A stretch of DNA of 64,000 nucleotides from Luteibacter sp. Sphag1AF. GTDB lineage: Bacteria; Pseudomonadota; Gammaproteobacteria; Xanthomonadales; Rhodanobacteraceae. Shown here in pieces: positions 16,661 through 23,713 of this stretch. The stretch lies in the NCBI RefSeq assembly GCF_014192715.1, contig NZ_JACHYH010000003.1, forward strand, positions 434,001 through 498,000, read 5' to 3'. Position 1 is the stretch's first letter. Each line of letters begins with the position of its first letter. The notes below the pieces were generated by a model. That model was not told where the DNA came from. It did not search any database and was given only the letters and a program-made list of their open reading frames with translations. The position numbers and the translations under genes are program-made.

Positions 16661-18046
16661 ATGTCCTCTTCGCTGGAGCAACACCCGGACCACCTCAGGC
16701 GCAGCCTGTCCAACCGCCACCTTCAGCTGATTGCCATCGGCGGCGCCATAGGCACCGGGTTGTTCATGGGCTCGGGCAAGACCATCAGCCTGGCTGGCCC
16801 GTCGATCCTTCTGGTCTACCTCATCATCGGCGTGATGCTGTTCTTCGTGATGCGCGCGATGGGCGAGCTGCTGCTTTCCAACCTGGCCTATAAGTCGTTC
16901 ATCGACTTCTGTACCGATCTTCTGGGGCCCTGGGCCGGGTTCTATTGCGGCTGGACCTACTGGTTCTGCTGGATCATCACCGCCATCGCGGACGTGATTG
17001 CCATCGCCTCGTATGCCCAGTTCTGGTGGCCCGGGCTTGCGCCGTGGATACCCGCGCTGCTTTGCGTACTGCTTCTTCTGTGCCTGAACCTTGCGACCGT
17101 GAAACTCTTCGGCGAAATGGAATTCTGGTTCGCCCTTATCAAGATCATCGCCATCGCGGCGCTGATCGTGGTGGGCTTCGGCATGGTGGCCTGGGGCTTC
17201 ACCGCGCCATCCGGGCACAAGGCATCGCTGAGCAATCTGTGGAGCGACGGCGGCATGTTCCCGATGGGACTGTCCGGATTCTTCGCCGGCTTCCAGATTG
17301 CCGTATTTGCCTTCGTCGGCATCGAACTGGTCGGCACCACCGCCGCAGAAACCGCCGACCCGACGCGCAACCTGCCCAAGGCCATCAACTCCATCCCGGT
17401 ACGCATCATTCTTTTTTACGTGCTGTCTCTGGTGGTCATCATGGCGGTGACCCCGTGGCGTGAAGTGCAGCCCGGCCGCAGCCCGTTCGTTGAACTTTTC
17501 GTGCTCGCTGGCATTCCCGCCGCCGCCAGCCTCATCAACTTCGTGGTGCTGACCTCGGCGACCTCGTCGGCAAACAGCGGCATCTTCTCCACCAGCCGCA
17601 TGCTGTTCGGCCTGGCGCAGGAGAAACACGCACCGCAGGCCTTCGCGCGACTGTCCAGCGCCGCCGTGCCATCGCGCGGCTTGCTGTTCTCGTGCCTTTG
17701 CCTGCTGGCGGGCGCCACGCTGGTCTACATCATTCCGAACCTGGTCACCGCTTTCACGCTGGTGACCACGCTGGCCGCCGTGCTCTTCATGTTTGTATGG
17801 TCACTGATTCTCGTGGCGTACATGGCCTACCGCAGGAAGCGTCCGGAATTGCACGCCGCGTCCGCATACAAGATGCCCGGTGGCGTATTCATGTGCTGGG
17901 CATGCCTTGCCTTCTTCGTCTTCGTGCTGGGCCTGCTATCCCTGGAAGCCGACACGCGCCAGGCCTTGCTCGCCAGTCCCGTATGGTTTGCGCTGCTGGC
18001 GGCGGGCTATGCGTGGAAGGGACGCGGAGCGAAGTCAGTTCGCTGA
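16661..18046 (+). CDS. cycA: D-serine/D-alanine/glycine transporter CycA
   Basis: A 461-residue amino acid-polyamine-organocation permease with about 12 TM helices, importing glycine, D-alanine and D-serine by proton symport. It is nearly collinear with Escherichia coli CycA along its length: the start RHLQLIAIGGAIGTGLFM, the stretch KLFGEMEFWFALIKI, the helix FVGIELVGTTAAE and the C-terminal TRQALLASPVWF all match. I place the start at the ATG at 16661; an upstream in-frame GTG would add 10 residues absent in the family. The last codons lie in a hairpin with a UUCG loop. Confidence 0.93.
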   Translation: MSSSLEQHPDHLRRSLSNRHLQLIAIGGAIGTGLFMGSGKTISLAGPSILLVYLIIGVMLFFVMRAMGELLLSNLAYKSFIDFCTDLLGPWAGFYCGWTYWFCWIITAIADVIAIASYAQFWWPGLAPWIPALLCVLLLLCLNLATVKLFGEMEFWFALIKIIAIAALIVVGFGMVAWGFTAPSGHKASLSNLWSDGGMFPMGLSGFFAGFQIAVFAFVGIELVGTTAAETADPTRNLPKAINSIPVRIILFYVLSLVVIMAVTPWREVQPGRSPFVELFVLAGIPAAASLINFVVLTSATSSANSGIFSTSRMLFGLAQEKHAPQAFARLSSAAVPSRGLLFSCLCLLAGATLVYIIPNLVTAFTLVTTLAAVLFMFVWSLILVAYMAYRRKRPELHAASAYKMPGGVFMCWACLAFFVFVLGLLSLEADTRQALLASPVWFALLAAGYAWKGRGAKSVR

Positions 18047-18054
18047 CTTCGCTC
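18027..18054 (+). terminator. UUCG-capped hairpin across the cycA stop codon
   Basis: A perfect 12-bp stem (18027-18038 with 18043-18054) with the very stable TTCG loop covers the last codons and the stop. No T run follows, so it may work as an mRNA-stabilising or Rho-assisted end. Confidence 0.5.
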
Positions 18055-18204
18055 AACCCACGCAAGGCGCAAATTCGGCAACCTCCCCGTAAGCCAATCT
18101 CCAGTAGACGCAACACGAGCGCGCATAGCAGAATGCGAGACTGGCAGTCCTTCGGGGGAAGGGTGTCAGATGCGAGTACAGCCGCTCAGGGGGAGCTTCG
18201 GGTT

Positions 18205-18987
18205 ATGTACGGACGCAAGAAGGTAAGGCAACGCCACGAGGACGCCCTGTCGCGGGTGTCGTGGCAAGACTTTGAACACCTGATGGCAAACTATTTCCGC
18301 AGTCAGGGATATGTGGTCGAGCACACGGGGACCGGCGCTTCCAGCACAGCATTTGATGGGGGAATCGACCTCAAGCTGCGGCGCAACGACCAATACATTG
18401 TGGTGCAGTGCAAGCACTGGAACGCGTTTCAGGTACCGCACAACGACGTGCATCAGCTCATCGGCGTCATGCAGACCCAATGTGCTTCGGGTGCCATTTT
18501 CGTCGTCAGCGGCGAGTACACGAAGGCAGCTCTGGATGCCGCTGCGCAATGCAACACATTGCGCCTCATCGACGGCACGGAAGTTCGCGCACTTCTGGGA
18601 GATGCCGTCATCATGGCAGCTGCCGCGCGGGCGCCGCACCATGAGCCCGACTGGACCATCCCATCGTTTGCGCAGCCGAAAACCTTGCGTCGCCGATCCC
18701 GTAACGACTGGCTGCTTCATCGCATGACCCTCGCCGTGGGCTTTGCGATGTGCGTAGGGTTTGGCATGTCGATGTTTCTGAGCAGCGGAGCCATTCACTC
18801 GCGCCCGCCGGTTCCTCAGAACACCACGCTGCCCACACAGGTTGCAGCCATTCCGCAGCCGGTGATCGCGCCGCCGCCACATCCTACGTACACAGCCACA
18901 CAGATGACGCCCGCGCAACTGAAAGAGTGGGAGCATAAAAACGCCGAGGCGATGCAGATCATGGAACGCACGACCAAGGCGCTCTGA
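18205..18987 (+). CDS. Mrr-like restriction endonuclease domain protein with a membrane helix
   Basis: A 260-residue protein. Residues ~15-130 form an Mrr-cat type PD-(D/E)XK fold: FEHLMANYFRSQGY, then FDGGIDL and IVVQCKHW, giving the Asp and Gln-x-Lys catalytic pattern of Mrr enzymes. Around residues 170-195 a hydrophobic helix follows a basic stretch, and the tail is Pro-rich then charged. Thus a nuclease domain is probably tethered to the inner membrane. GGGGGAG eight to nine bases before the ATG at 18205 supports this start; ATG 18133 is also in frame. It may act in restriction of incoming or modified DNA, but methylation dependence cannot be judged from sequence. Confidence 0.8.
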   Translation: MYGRKKVRQRHEDALSRVSWQDFEHLMANYFRSQGYVVEHTGTGASSTAFDGGIDLKLRRNDQYIVVQCKHWNAFQVPHNDVHQLIGVMQTQCASGAIFVVSGEYTKAALDAAAQCNTLRLIDGTEVRALLGDAVIMAAAARAPHHEPDWTIPSFAQPKTLRRRSRNDWLLHRMTLAVGFAMCVGFGMSMFLSSGAIHSRPPVPQNTTLPTQVAAIPQPVIAPPPHPTYTATQMTPAQLKEWEHKNAEAMQIMERTTKAL

Positions 18988-19004
18988 CGAGCGCCTTGGT
19001 CGTG
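18969..19004 (+). terminator. 16-bp hairpin with the nuclease stop codon in its loop
   Basis: Perfect 16-bp stem (18969-18984 with 18989-19004) whose four-base loop TGAC contains the stop. It has no T run. Confidence 0.55.
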
Positions 19005-19209
19005 AGCCGAACGGATTCGGGTCGGCCCGGACGATCAAGCCCGGCCACCTTTGGCCGCCGTGTCCCGGCCTGGGCGGCACGGTTGAAAATCGCGATGCCG
19101 TAGCCTCGCCCGCCATTCACCGCACCGCGCGCACGATCCGTCGCAGGACGCTGGCAGAAACGCCGAGGGGGCGCTCCAATCGGAGCACCTCCACCCATCG
19201 GGCATCCCC

Positions 19210-19695
19210 ATGCGCAGCACTCTCACCCTGGCACTGTTGTTTTGCCTCGCCGCGACACAGGCACACGCAGCCACCCCGAAAGAAGATATCGGCAAAGTCG
19301 TTGATGCTTTTCAGAAAGCCATCATCACCCATGACGGCAAAGGCCTGGAGGCGATGTTCCTGCCCAAAGGCGGCGCGTGGATCGACGTGATGGATGACGC
19401 GAGTTTCGCGATCATCAAGGCGCAAAAGCCCGACGCCATGCGCATGCACACCGCTGACTACAAGCCGTTCTGCGATTTCGTGGGAAGCACCGACAAGCGT
19501 ATCGAGGAGAAGTTTTCCAACGTTCGCATCGAGGCCGATGACAACGTCGGCATGGTGTTCTTCGACTATGTATTTCTCATGGAGGGCCAACCCACCAATC
19601 ACGGCGTCGAAACATGGCAGATGGTTCGCACCGATGGCGGCTGGAAGATCGGATCAATGATGTACTCGGTCTCGCTGGACAAGCCGAAAAAGTGA
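19210..19695 (+). CDS. Exported NTF2-like/SnoaL-type protein
   Basis: A 161-residue protein with a clear signal peptide (LTLALLFCLAATQAHA). The mature part has the pattern of the NTF2/SnoaL-like alpha+beta cone fold (DUF4440-type): an opening helix with VVDAFQKAIITHDGKGLEAMF, and closing strands with GVETWQMVRTDGGWKIGSMMYSV. Such proteins bind small ligands or act as simple enzymes. No catalytic residues can be assigned. It lies 55 bp before a histidine kinase gene in the same direction and might be its sensory partner, though this is only positional. Confidence 0.7.
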   Translation: MRSTLTLALLFCLAATQAHAATPKEDIGKVVDAFQKAIITHDGKGLEAMFLPKGGAWIDVMDDASFAIIKAQKPDAMRMHTADYKPFCDFVGSTDKRIEEKFSNVRIEADDNVGMVFFDYVFLMEGQPTNHGVETWQMVRTDGGWKIGSMMYSVSLDKPKK

Positions 19696-19750
19696 TGCTT
19701 TCCAACGTCATCGCCACCTGCGAAGTGGCCGATGGCAGAATACGTCGACT

Positions 19751-20851
19751 TTGGTATCCGCCGCCGCATTGAGCATTCCGTTGAACACACGCACCGCCAG
19801 CCGGCCGCATATACCCTTCGCGCTGCCGTTGCTGGCGGGCCTGCCGATTGTGCTGTGCATGGCGGTGATGGGCCTGCCTGAGTTGTCGTTCCCCCACGCG
19901 GGGCAATATCGCGCCCTGTACGCCACCTGTTACCTCCTGTGGAGCGTGCCACTCACCGCGATCCAGCGCGCGCTGTGGCGGCGCGTGTCTCCGTGGACAC
20001 TGGCTACGGCGATGCTCGTCGTGACCTACATCTTCTCGGTAATCAACAACAGCCTTGGCTGGATGATGGCCGCGCACTGGCGTGTGGCGACGGCGTTCTC
20101 GTGGACTCGCATATTCCAGGGGCTGGATGGCTGCTGGCTCGCGCTGATCGCCTTCTGCGCCATCCATGCCGTTGTGTCGTACTACTACGAACTGCGCACC
20201 ACTGAGCAACGCCTTCGCGACGCCCAGAACCTGGCGCGAGATGCCCAGCTGCGTGCCCTGCGTTACCAACTGCACCCTCACTTTCTTTACAACACCCTCA
20301 ACGCCATTTCCTCGCTGGTGCTGGAGCATCGCAACGACGACGCAGCACGCATGCTGTCCAGCCTGGGCGACCTGCTCCGCGCCACGCTGGACAGCGGCGA
20401 CACTCATTCGGTCACACTGGCCGAAGAACTGTCGATCACCCAGCTGTACCTCGACATCGAGAAAGCACGCCTCGGCGACAGACTGGTTGTGGACATCCGC
20501 GTCGGTCCCGACGTGCTCGCCGCCCGGGTTCCTTTCCTTCTTCTCCAGCCGCTGATGGAGAATGCCGTGCGCCACGGCATAGCCATGCGGCGCACAACCG
20601 GCCACATCCACCTGGACATTGCGCGCGCGGGCGACACTTTGAGGGTGACCCTGACCAACGACGGCATCGAAGAGGCTGGCAGGGAAAGCGAGCGCCCGGG
20701 TGCCATCGGGCTTCGCAACGTACGCGACCGGCTGGCCACGCTGTATGGCGACGAGCAAAGCGTCAACGTCGACATTGCACCCAGCGGATCGTGCGTCGTT
20801 ACCGTGACCTTCCCCCTTCAGTCAGGCCCACCCCTGAAGGTGATGGATTGA
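19751..20851 (+). CDS. LytS-type sensor histidine kinase
   Basis: A membrane kinase of up to 366 residues. Four or five hydrophobic helices form the N-terminal half (about 20-155). A short coiled linker leads to the His_kinase domain with LRYQLHPHFLYNTLNAIS (His near residue 178), and a HATPase domain with PLMENAVRHGI and GIGLRNVRDRL-like motifs. The start is uncertain because the possible initiators are TTG codons at 19751, 19772 or 19784. Its stop overlaps the start of the LytTR regulator (TGATG), so the two are translationally coupled. The signal sensed is unknown. Confidence 0.88.
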   Translation: MVSAAALSIPLNTRTASRPHIPFALPLLAGLPIVLCMAVMGLPELSFPHAGQYRALYATCYLLWSVPLTAIQRALWRRVSPWTLATAMLVVTYIFSVINNSLGWMMAAHWRVATAFSWTRIFQGLDGCWLALIAFCAIHAVVSYYYELRTTEQRLRDAQNLARDAQLRALRYQLHPHFLYNTLNAISSLVLEHRNDDAARMLSSLGDLLRATLDSGDTHSVTLAEELSITQLYLDIEKARLGDRLVVDIRVGPDVLAARVPFLLLQPLMENAVRHGIAMRRTTGHIHLDIARAGDTLRVTLTNDGIEEAGRESERPGAIGLRNVRDRLATLYGDEQSVNVDIAPSGSCVVTVTFPLQSGPPLKVMD

Positions 20852-21579
20852 TGGACGTGTTGATCGTCGACGACGAACCGCTCGCTCGCAGCGGCGTCCG
20901 GACACGACTGGCACGGCACGCCGGCATCCACGTGATCGGCGAGTGCACCGACGGAGAGCATGCACTGGACAGACTGACAAATACGCACGTAGATCTCGTG
21001 TTTCTCGATATTCAGATGCCGGGAGTCAACGGCCTGGATGTGCTGCGTCAGTTGAAGCCCGAGCAACGCCCGCTATGCATTCTTCTGACGGCATACGACG
21101 ACCATGCCGTACACGCGTATGACCTGAAGGTACTCGACTACCTTCTGAAGCCCATCAACGATGCGCGCTTCGACGAAGCAATACAACGCGCACGCGATGC
21201 CATGGACGCCAAGCGACACCTCTCGCAAAAGCGCCATAGCCACGTTCACCGATTTCAGGTGCGAGTCGGACGTCGCGACCTGCTCATCAATGCCGGCGAC
21301 ATCGACTGGTTCGAGGCCAGCGGTGACTACGTCGGACTCCATGTGGGAAGCGCCACACACCTCATACGCGAGACGATGCTTCAGGTGGAACAATCGCTTG
21401 ATCCGGAACGCTTCGTCCGCATCCACCGATCCACTATCGTGCGTATTGACCGTATCGCCGAAACCCAGGCGCTGTCCAACCGCGATTGCATCGTTCGCCT
21501 GCACGACGGCACGATCCTGCGGGCAAGCCGCAGCTACGTGGCCGCGATGAAGGCCTTGCTGGAGCGGGGAACGCTTTAG
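20851..21579 (+). CDS. LytTR family response regulator
   Basis: A 242-residue regulator: receiver domain with phospho-acceptor Asp in LVFLDIQMPG near residue 54 and conserved Lys in YLLKPI near 103, and a LytTR DNA-binding domain in the C-terminal half (DIDWFEASGDYVGLHV, FVRIHRSTIV). ATG 20851 overlaps the kinase stop by one base. This is the AlgR/LytR class, which often controls envelope, polysaccharide or competence genes through paired direct repeats. Its targets cannot be seen here. Confidence 0.93.
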   Translation: MDVLIVDDEPLARSGVRTRLARHAGIHVIGECTDGEHALDRLTNTHVDLVFLDIQMPGVNGLDVLRQLKPEQRPLCILLTAYDDHAVHAYDLKVLDYLLKPINDARFDEAIQRARDAMDAKRHLSQKRHSHVHRFQVRVGRRDLLINAGDIDWFEASGDYVGLHVGSATHLIRETMLQVEQSLDPERFVRIHRSTIVRIDRIAETQALSNRDCIVRLHDGTILRASRSYVAAMKALLERGTL

Positions 21580-21618
21580 CGTCGACCGACCTGCCGTGCA
21601 TCCAGCCGCACCGTCACG

Positions 21619-22218
21619 CTAATCCCTGTACCAAACCGGACGAAGTCGCCGACTCGCTGCCCGACAAGGCAGCCGCCAGCGTCCATGCACCAAGGCCGCA
21701 CGCAGCGGTCGCGCAAAAGCCGCACGAATGCACGCACCCTCACCCACCATCGCCGCCATCATCTCTTCCCTCTTATCCGGCGAGATGATGAGCTTCCGAC
21801 CATTCGCCAGGACCACGAGAAACGGTGACGTAGCATTGCGAATATGCAGTCGCACCCAGCGATGCCGGGGGCTGTAGTAGAGGCCATCCACGGCAAAGAA
21901 TGCGCCATGGCCTGGCACACGTTTCAACCCGTACATGATCGAAGCATCCAGGTAGATGGATGCGCCAGCCAGCGAATATTGGCGACACCACGCAAGCTGC
22001 CGGATACGCAACTCCCCACCCGAAACCGCATAGTCCTGTGTGGCAACGACGTAACGCACGGCCACAACAAGCACCGTCACCAGCCAGACCGTCAACGTCC
22101 ACGGCGAGCTCAATCCATGGAAGGCCAACACCAGGACATCAACAAAAACAAGCACAGTGATCGACATCACCGTGCTGCATACGAGCGCCCTGCTCCGATG
22201 GGCATCAAACACCTTCAT
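21619..22218 (-). CDS. Membrane protein with bacterial PH-like domain
   Basis: A 199-residue protein with two hydrophobic helices (about residues 15-35 and 42-62) followed by a PH-like beta domain: YAVSGGELRIRQL at its start and FLVVLANGRKLIISPDKREEMM at its end, the layout of the bPH_5/DUF2550-type families. The C-terminal 40 residues are basic and look unstructured. GAGG eight bases before ATG 22218 fixes the start; the frame extends 20 codons upstream. Function is unknown; PH-like domains of this class usually bind membranes or partner proteins. Confidence 0.6.
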   Translation of the reverse strand: MKVFDAHRSRALVCSTVMSITVLVFVDVLVLAFHGLSSPWTLTVWLVTVLVVAVRYVVATQDYAVSGGELRIRQLAWCRQYSLAGASIYLDASIMYGLKRVPGHGAFFAVDGLYYSPRHRWVRLHIRNATSPFLVVLANGRKLIISPDKREEMMAAMVGEGACIRAAFARPLRAALVHGRWRLPCRAASRRLRPVWYRD

Positions 22219-22338
22219 CCCGAATACCTCGCGCCCCGAAGACCGCGACACGATCTCGCGCGGCAGATTTCCGGGCAACGAGAAAATTCTGAGTTTTTAC
22301 GGAATTAGCTGAAGGTTTTGTCAGCTGGAGACAGGACT

Positions 22339-22608
22339 ATGCCTAATGGGAGATGTGTGGACGAGCCGTCACACACATTCGGCGAAAGTTACGAAATGGA
22401 TTCCATGACTGCGCAACATGCGCCGCACGGTCTGTCACTACACAAGTGTGGATCGTCGCCGAGTAGTGCGAATCAAATGGAAGCCCGCAGTTCATACATC
22501 ACCGATGACCAGAAGGCCAAACAGCGAGCGCTGGCATTCACCGGAATGGCAGACCTGCGTGCTCGCTTTGGAATTGGCTCAGATGACGCCGTCGACGAGA
22601 GTCACTGA
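22339..22608 (+). CDS. Hypothetical 89-aa protein
   Basis: Starts at ATG 22339 behind GGAGACAGGACT. The product is polar and Ser/Met-rich, with a helical charged end (DDQKAKQRALAFTGMADLRARFGI). No family was recognised. The 3' end overlaps the convergent HNH gene by 7 bp. It lies at the edge of the accessory-looking block and could be a small partner of it, or a spurious frame. Confidence 0.35.
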   Translation: MPNGRCVDEPSHTFGESYEMDSMTAQHAPHGLSLHKCGSSPSSANQMEARSSYITDDQKAKQRALAFTGMADLRARFGIGSDDAVDESH

Positions 22609-23519
22609 TCCACAGACTCTCGCCGTAAGCGCGGCACGCTCGCGTACAAACCGTCCACTAAGGCAGGCGAATCCAACCCGTGATGCAGGCGACGATGGCA
22701 GTTGGGGCAAAGGGCGACGGCATTGGTGATGGTGTCGGAACCACGGTCAGCGAGACGACGTACATGGTGTACTTCCAGGAACGGTCCATGGATATCGTGG
22801 AACGGCGCGGGCAGCCCACAGCAATCGCACACGCCGTTTGCTTCTTTCAGCACCCATGCGCGCACGTCCGGATCACGGGCGTAGCGCTTCACCACGACCG
22901 ATGTCGACGACGGATGTTTGCTGCCGCCAGGTAGATTTTTTGGGGGACGTCTGGCGGCGCCTCGATAATCCAATTGTTCCGGTTCACGCTGCTCGACCTC
23001 GGCAATCATGCCCTCCAGCCGTTGAGCCACCACCGCTCCGACGTTCGATGCTGGAACCAGCCCCTTGATCCAAGCTTTACCCGACATATGAAGCACCGCC
23101 GAAATGTTCTGCATACGGCGCTCAAATGCCGAGGGCGAACGATTCCAGGTGTGACCCAAGACACGATAGACCTCCGCCTTGACGAACGGCTGCCCCGCCA
23201 AGGCCTTTTCACGCATCTGCATATAGGCCCGGACGGACGCCATCAGTTCGTCATCCGTCCACGGTCGCTCTTCGCTAATCAGCGTGATACGAACCGGGCT
23301 AACGGAATCCTCCTGGATAAATCGTTTGGATCTCTTGGCTTCCGAATGCACCGAACGGGTCAGGGCCGCCATCGGCGTTTGCCCTATCGGGCTATGGCGC
23401 CGGCCCGGGGTCGTCAATAATTCGGGAAATCGCTCCGCGGCCTGACGAGCCAATTCGGCGGCGTCCAAGCCATCAGGAAAGTCGGCCAAGATGGCCGCCA
23501 TTGCGTTTGCCACTGACAT
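22602..23519 (-). CDS. HNH endonuclease with N-terminal HARE-HTH-like domain
   Basis: A 305-residue protein. Residues ~1-70 (AMAAILADFPDGLDAAELARQ ending near RFIQE) resemble a HARE-HTH winged helix, a fold known from restriction and modified-DNA contexts. A middle region (~85-170) with WTDDELMASVRAYMQM and RMQNISAVLHM occurs in many HNH restriction-type proteins. The C-terminus is a McrA-like HNH domain: CDCC, then LEVHHVRRLADRGSD and ALCPNCHRRLHHG, with metal and zinc ligands intact. ATG 23519 is chosen over GTG 23546. It diverges from the NERD helicase; together they look like a restriction or phage-defence unit. Confidence 0.82.
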   Translation of the reverse strand: MSVANAMAAILADFPDGLDAAELARQAAERFPELLTTPGRRHSPIGQTPMAALTRSVHSEAKRSKRFIQEDSVSPVRITLISEERPWTDDELMASVRAYMQMREKALAGQPFVKAEVYRVLGHTWNRSPSAFERRMQNISAVLHMSGKAWIKGLVPASNVGAVVAQRLEGMIAEVEQREPEQLDYRGAARRPPKNLPGGSKHPSSTSVVVKRYARDPDVRAWVLKEANGVCDCCGLPAPFHDIHGPFLEVHHVRRLADRGSDTITNAVALCPNCHRRLHHGLDSPALVDGLYASVPRLRRESVDQ

Positions 23520-23569
23520 GGATGTCGCCCCAACCTCGACAACCACGGAGGATAGCGAAATTTCTCAAA

Positions 23570-23594
23570 GACCTCACCCTACCCTACCCTAAAG
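23570..23594. repeat. Triple ACCCT direct repeat (G-rich on the minus strand)
   Basis: Three CCCTA units read GGGTAGGGTAGGGTGAGG on the minus strand, i.e. three G3 tracts plus a G2. It lies in the leader of the HNH gene. Confidence 0.6.
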
Positions 23595-23651
23595 GCAACG
23601 CATCCCCGGCCGATATGTGGTCAATGCCTTGCCCGACATCATCGGTCATAG

Positions 23652-23681
23652 TTGACACAACGGGCAGTCGAGGCTTATGGA
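23652..23681 (+). promoter_or_regulatory. Possible sigma-70 promoter of the NERD helicase
   Basis: Perfect TTGACA (23652-23657), then 17-18 bp, then TTATGG/TATGGA (23675-23681). The helicase starts 33 bp downstream behind GGGGGG. Confidence 0.4.
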
Positions 23682-23713
23682 TTCAGCCACGGAATCGAAC
23701 AAGGGGGGCCACG

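Noticed and set aside
16478-17629. Upstream extension of the minus-strand membrane-protein frame
   Set aside because: It is the antisense of cycA, and GGAGGCACGC-GTG at 16477 gives a clear start.
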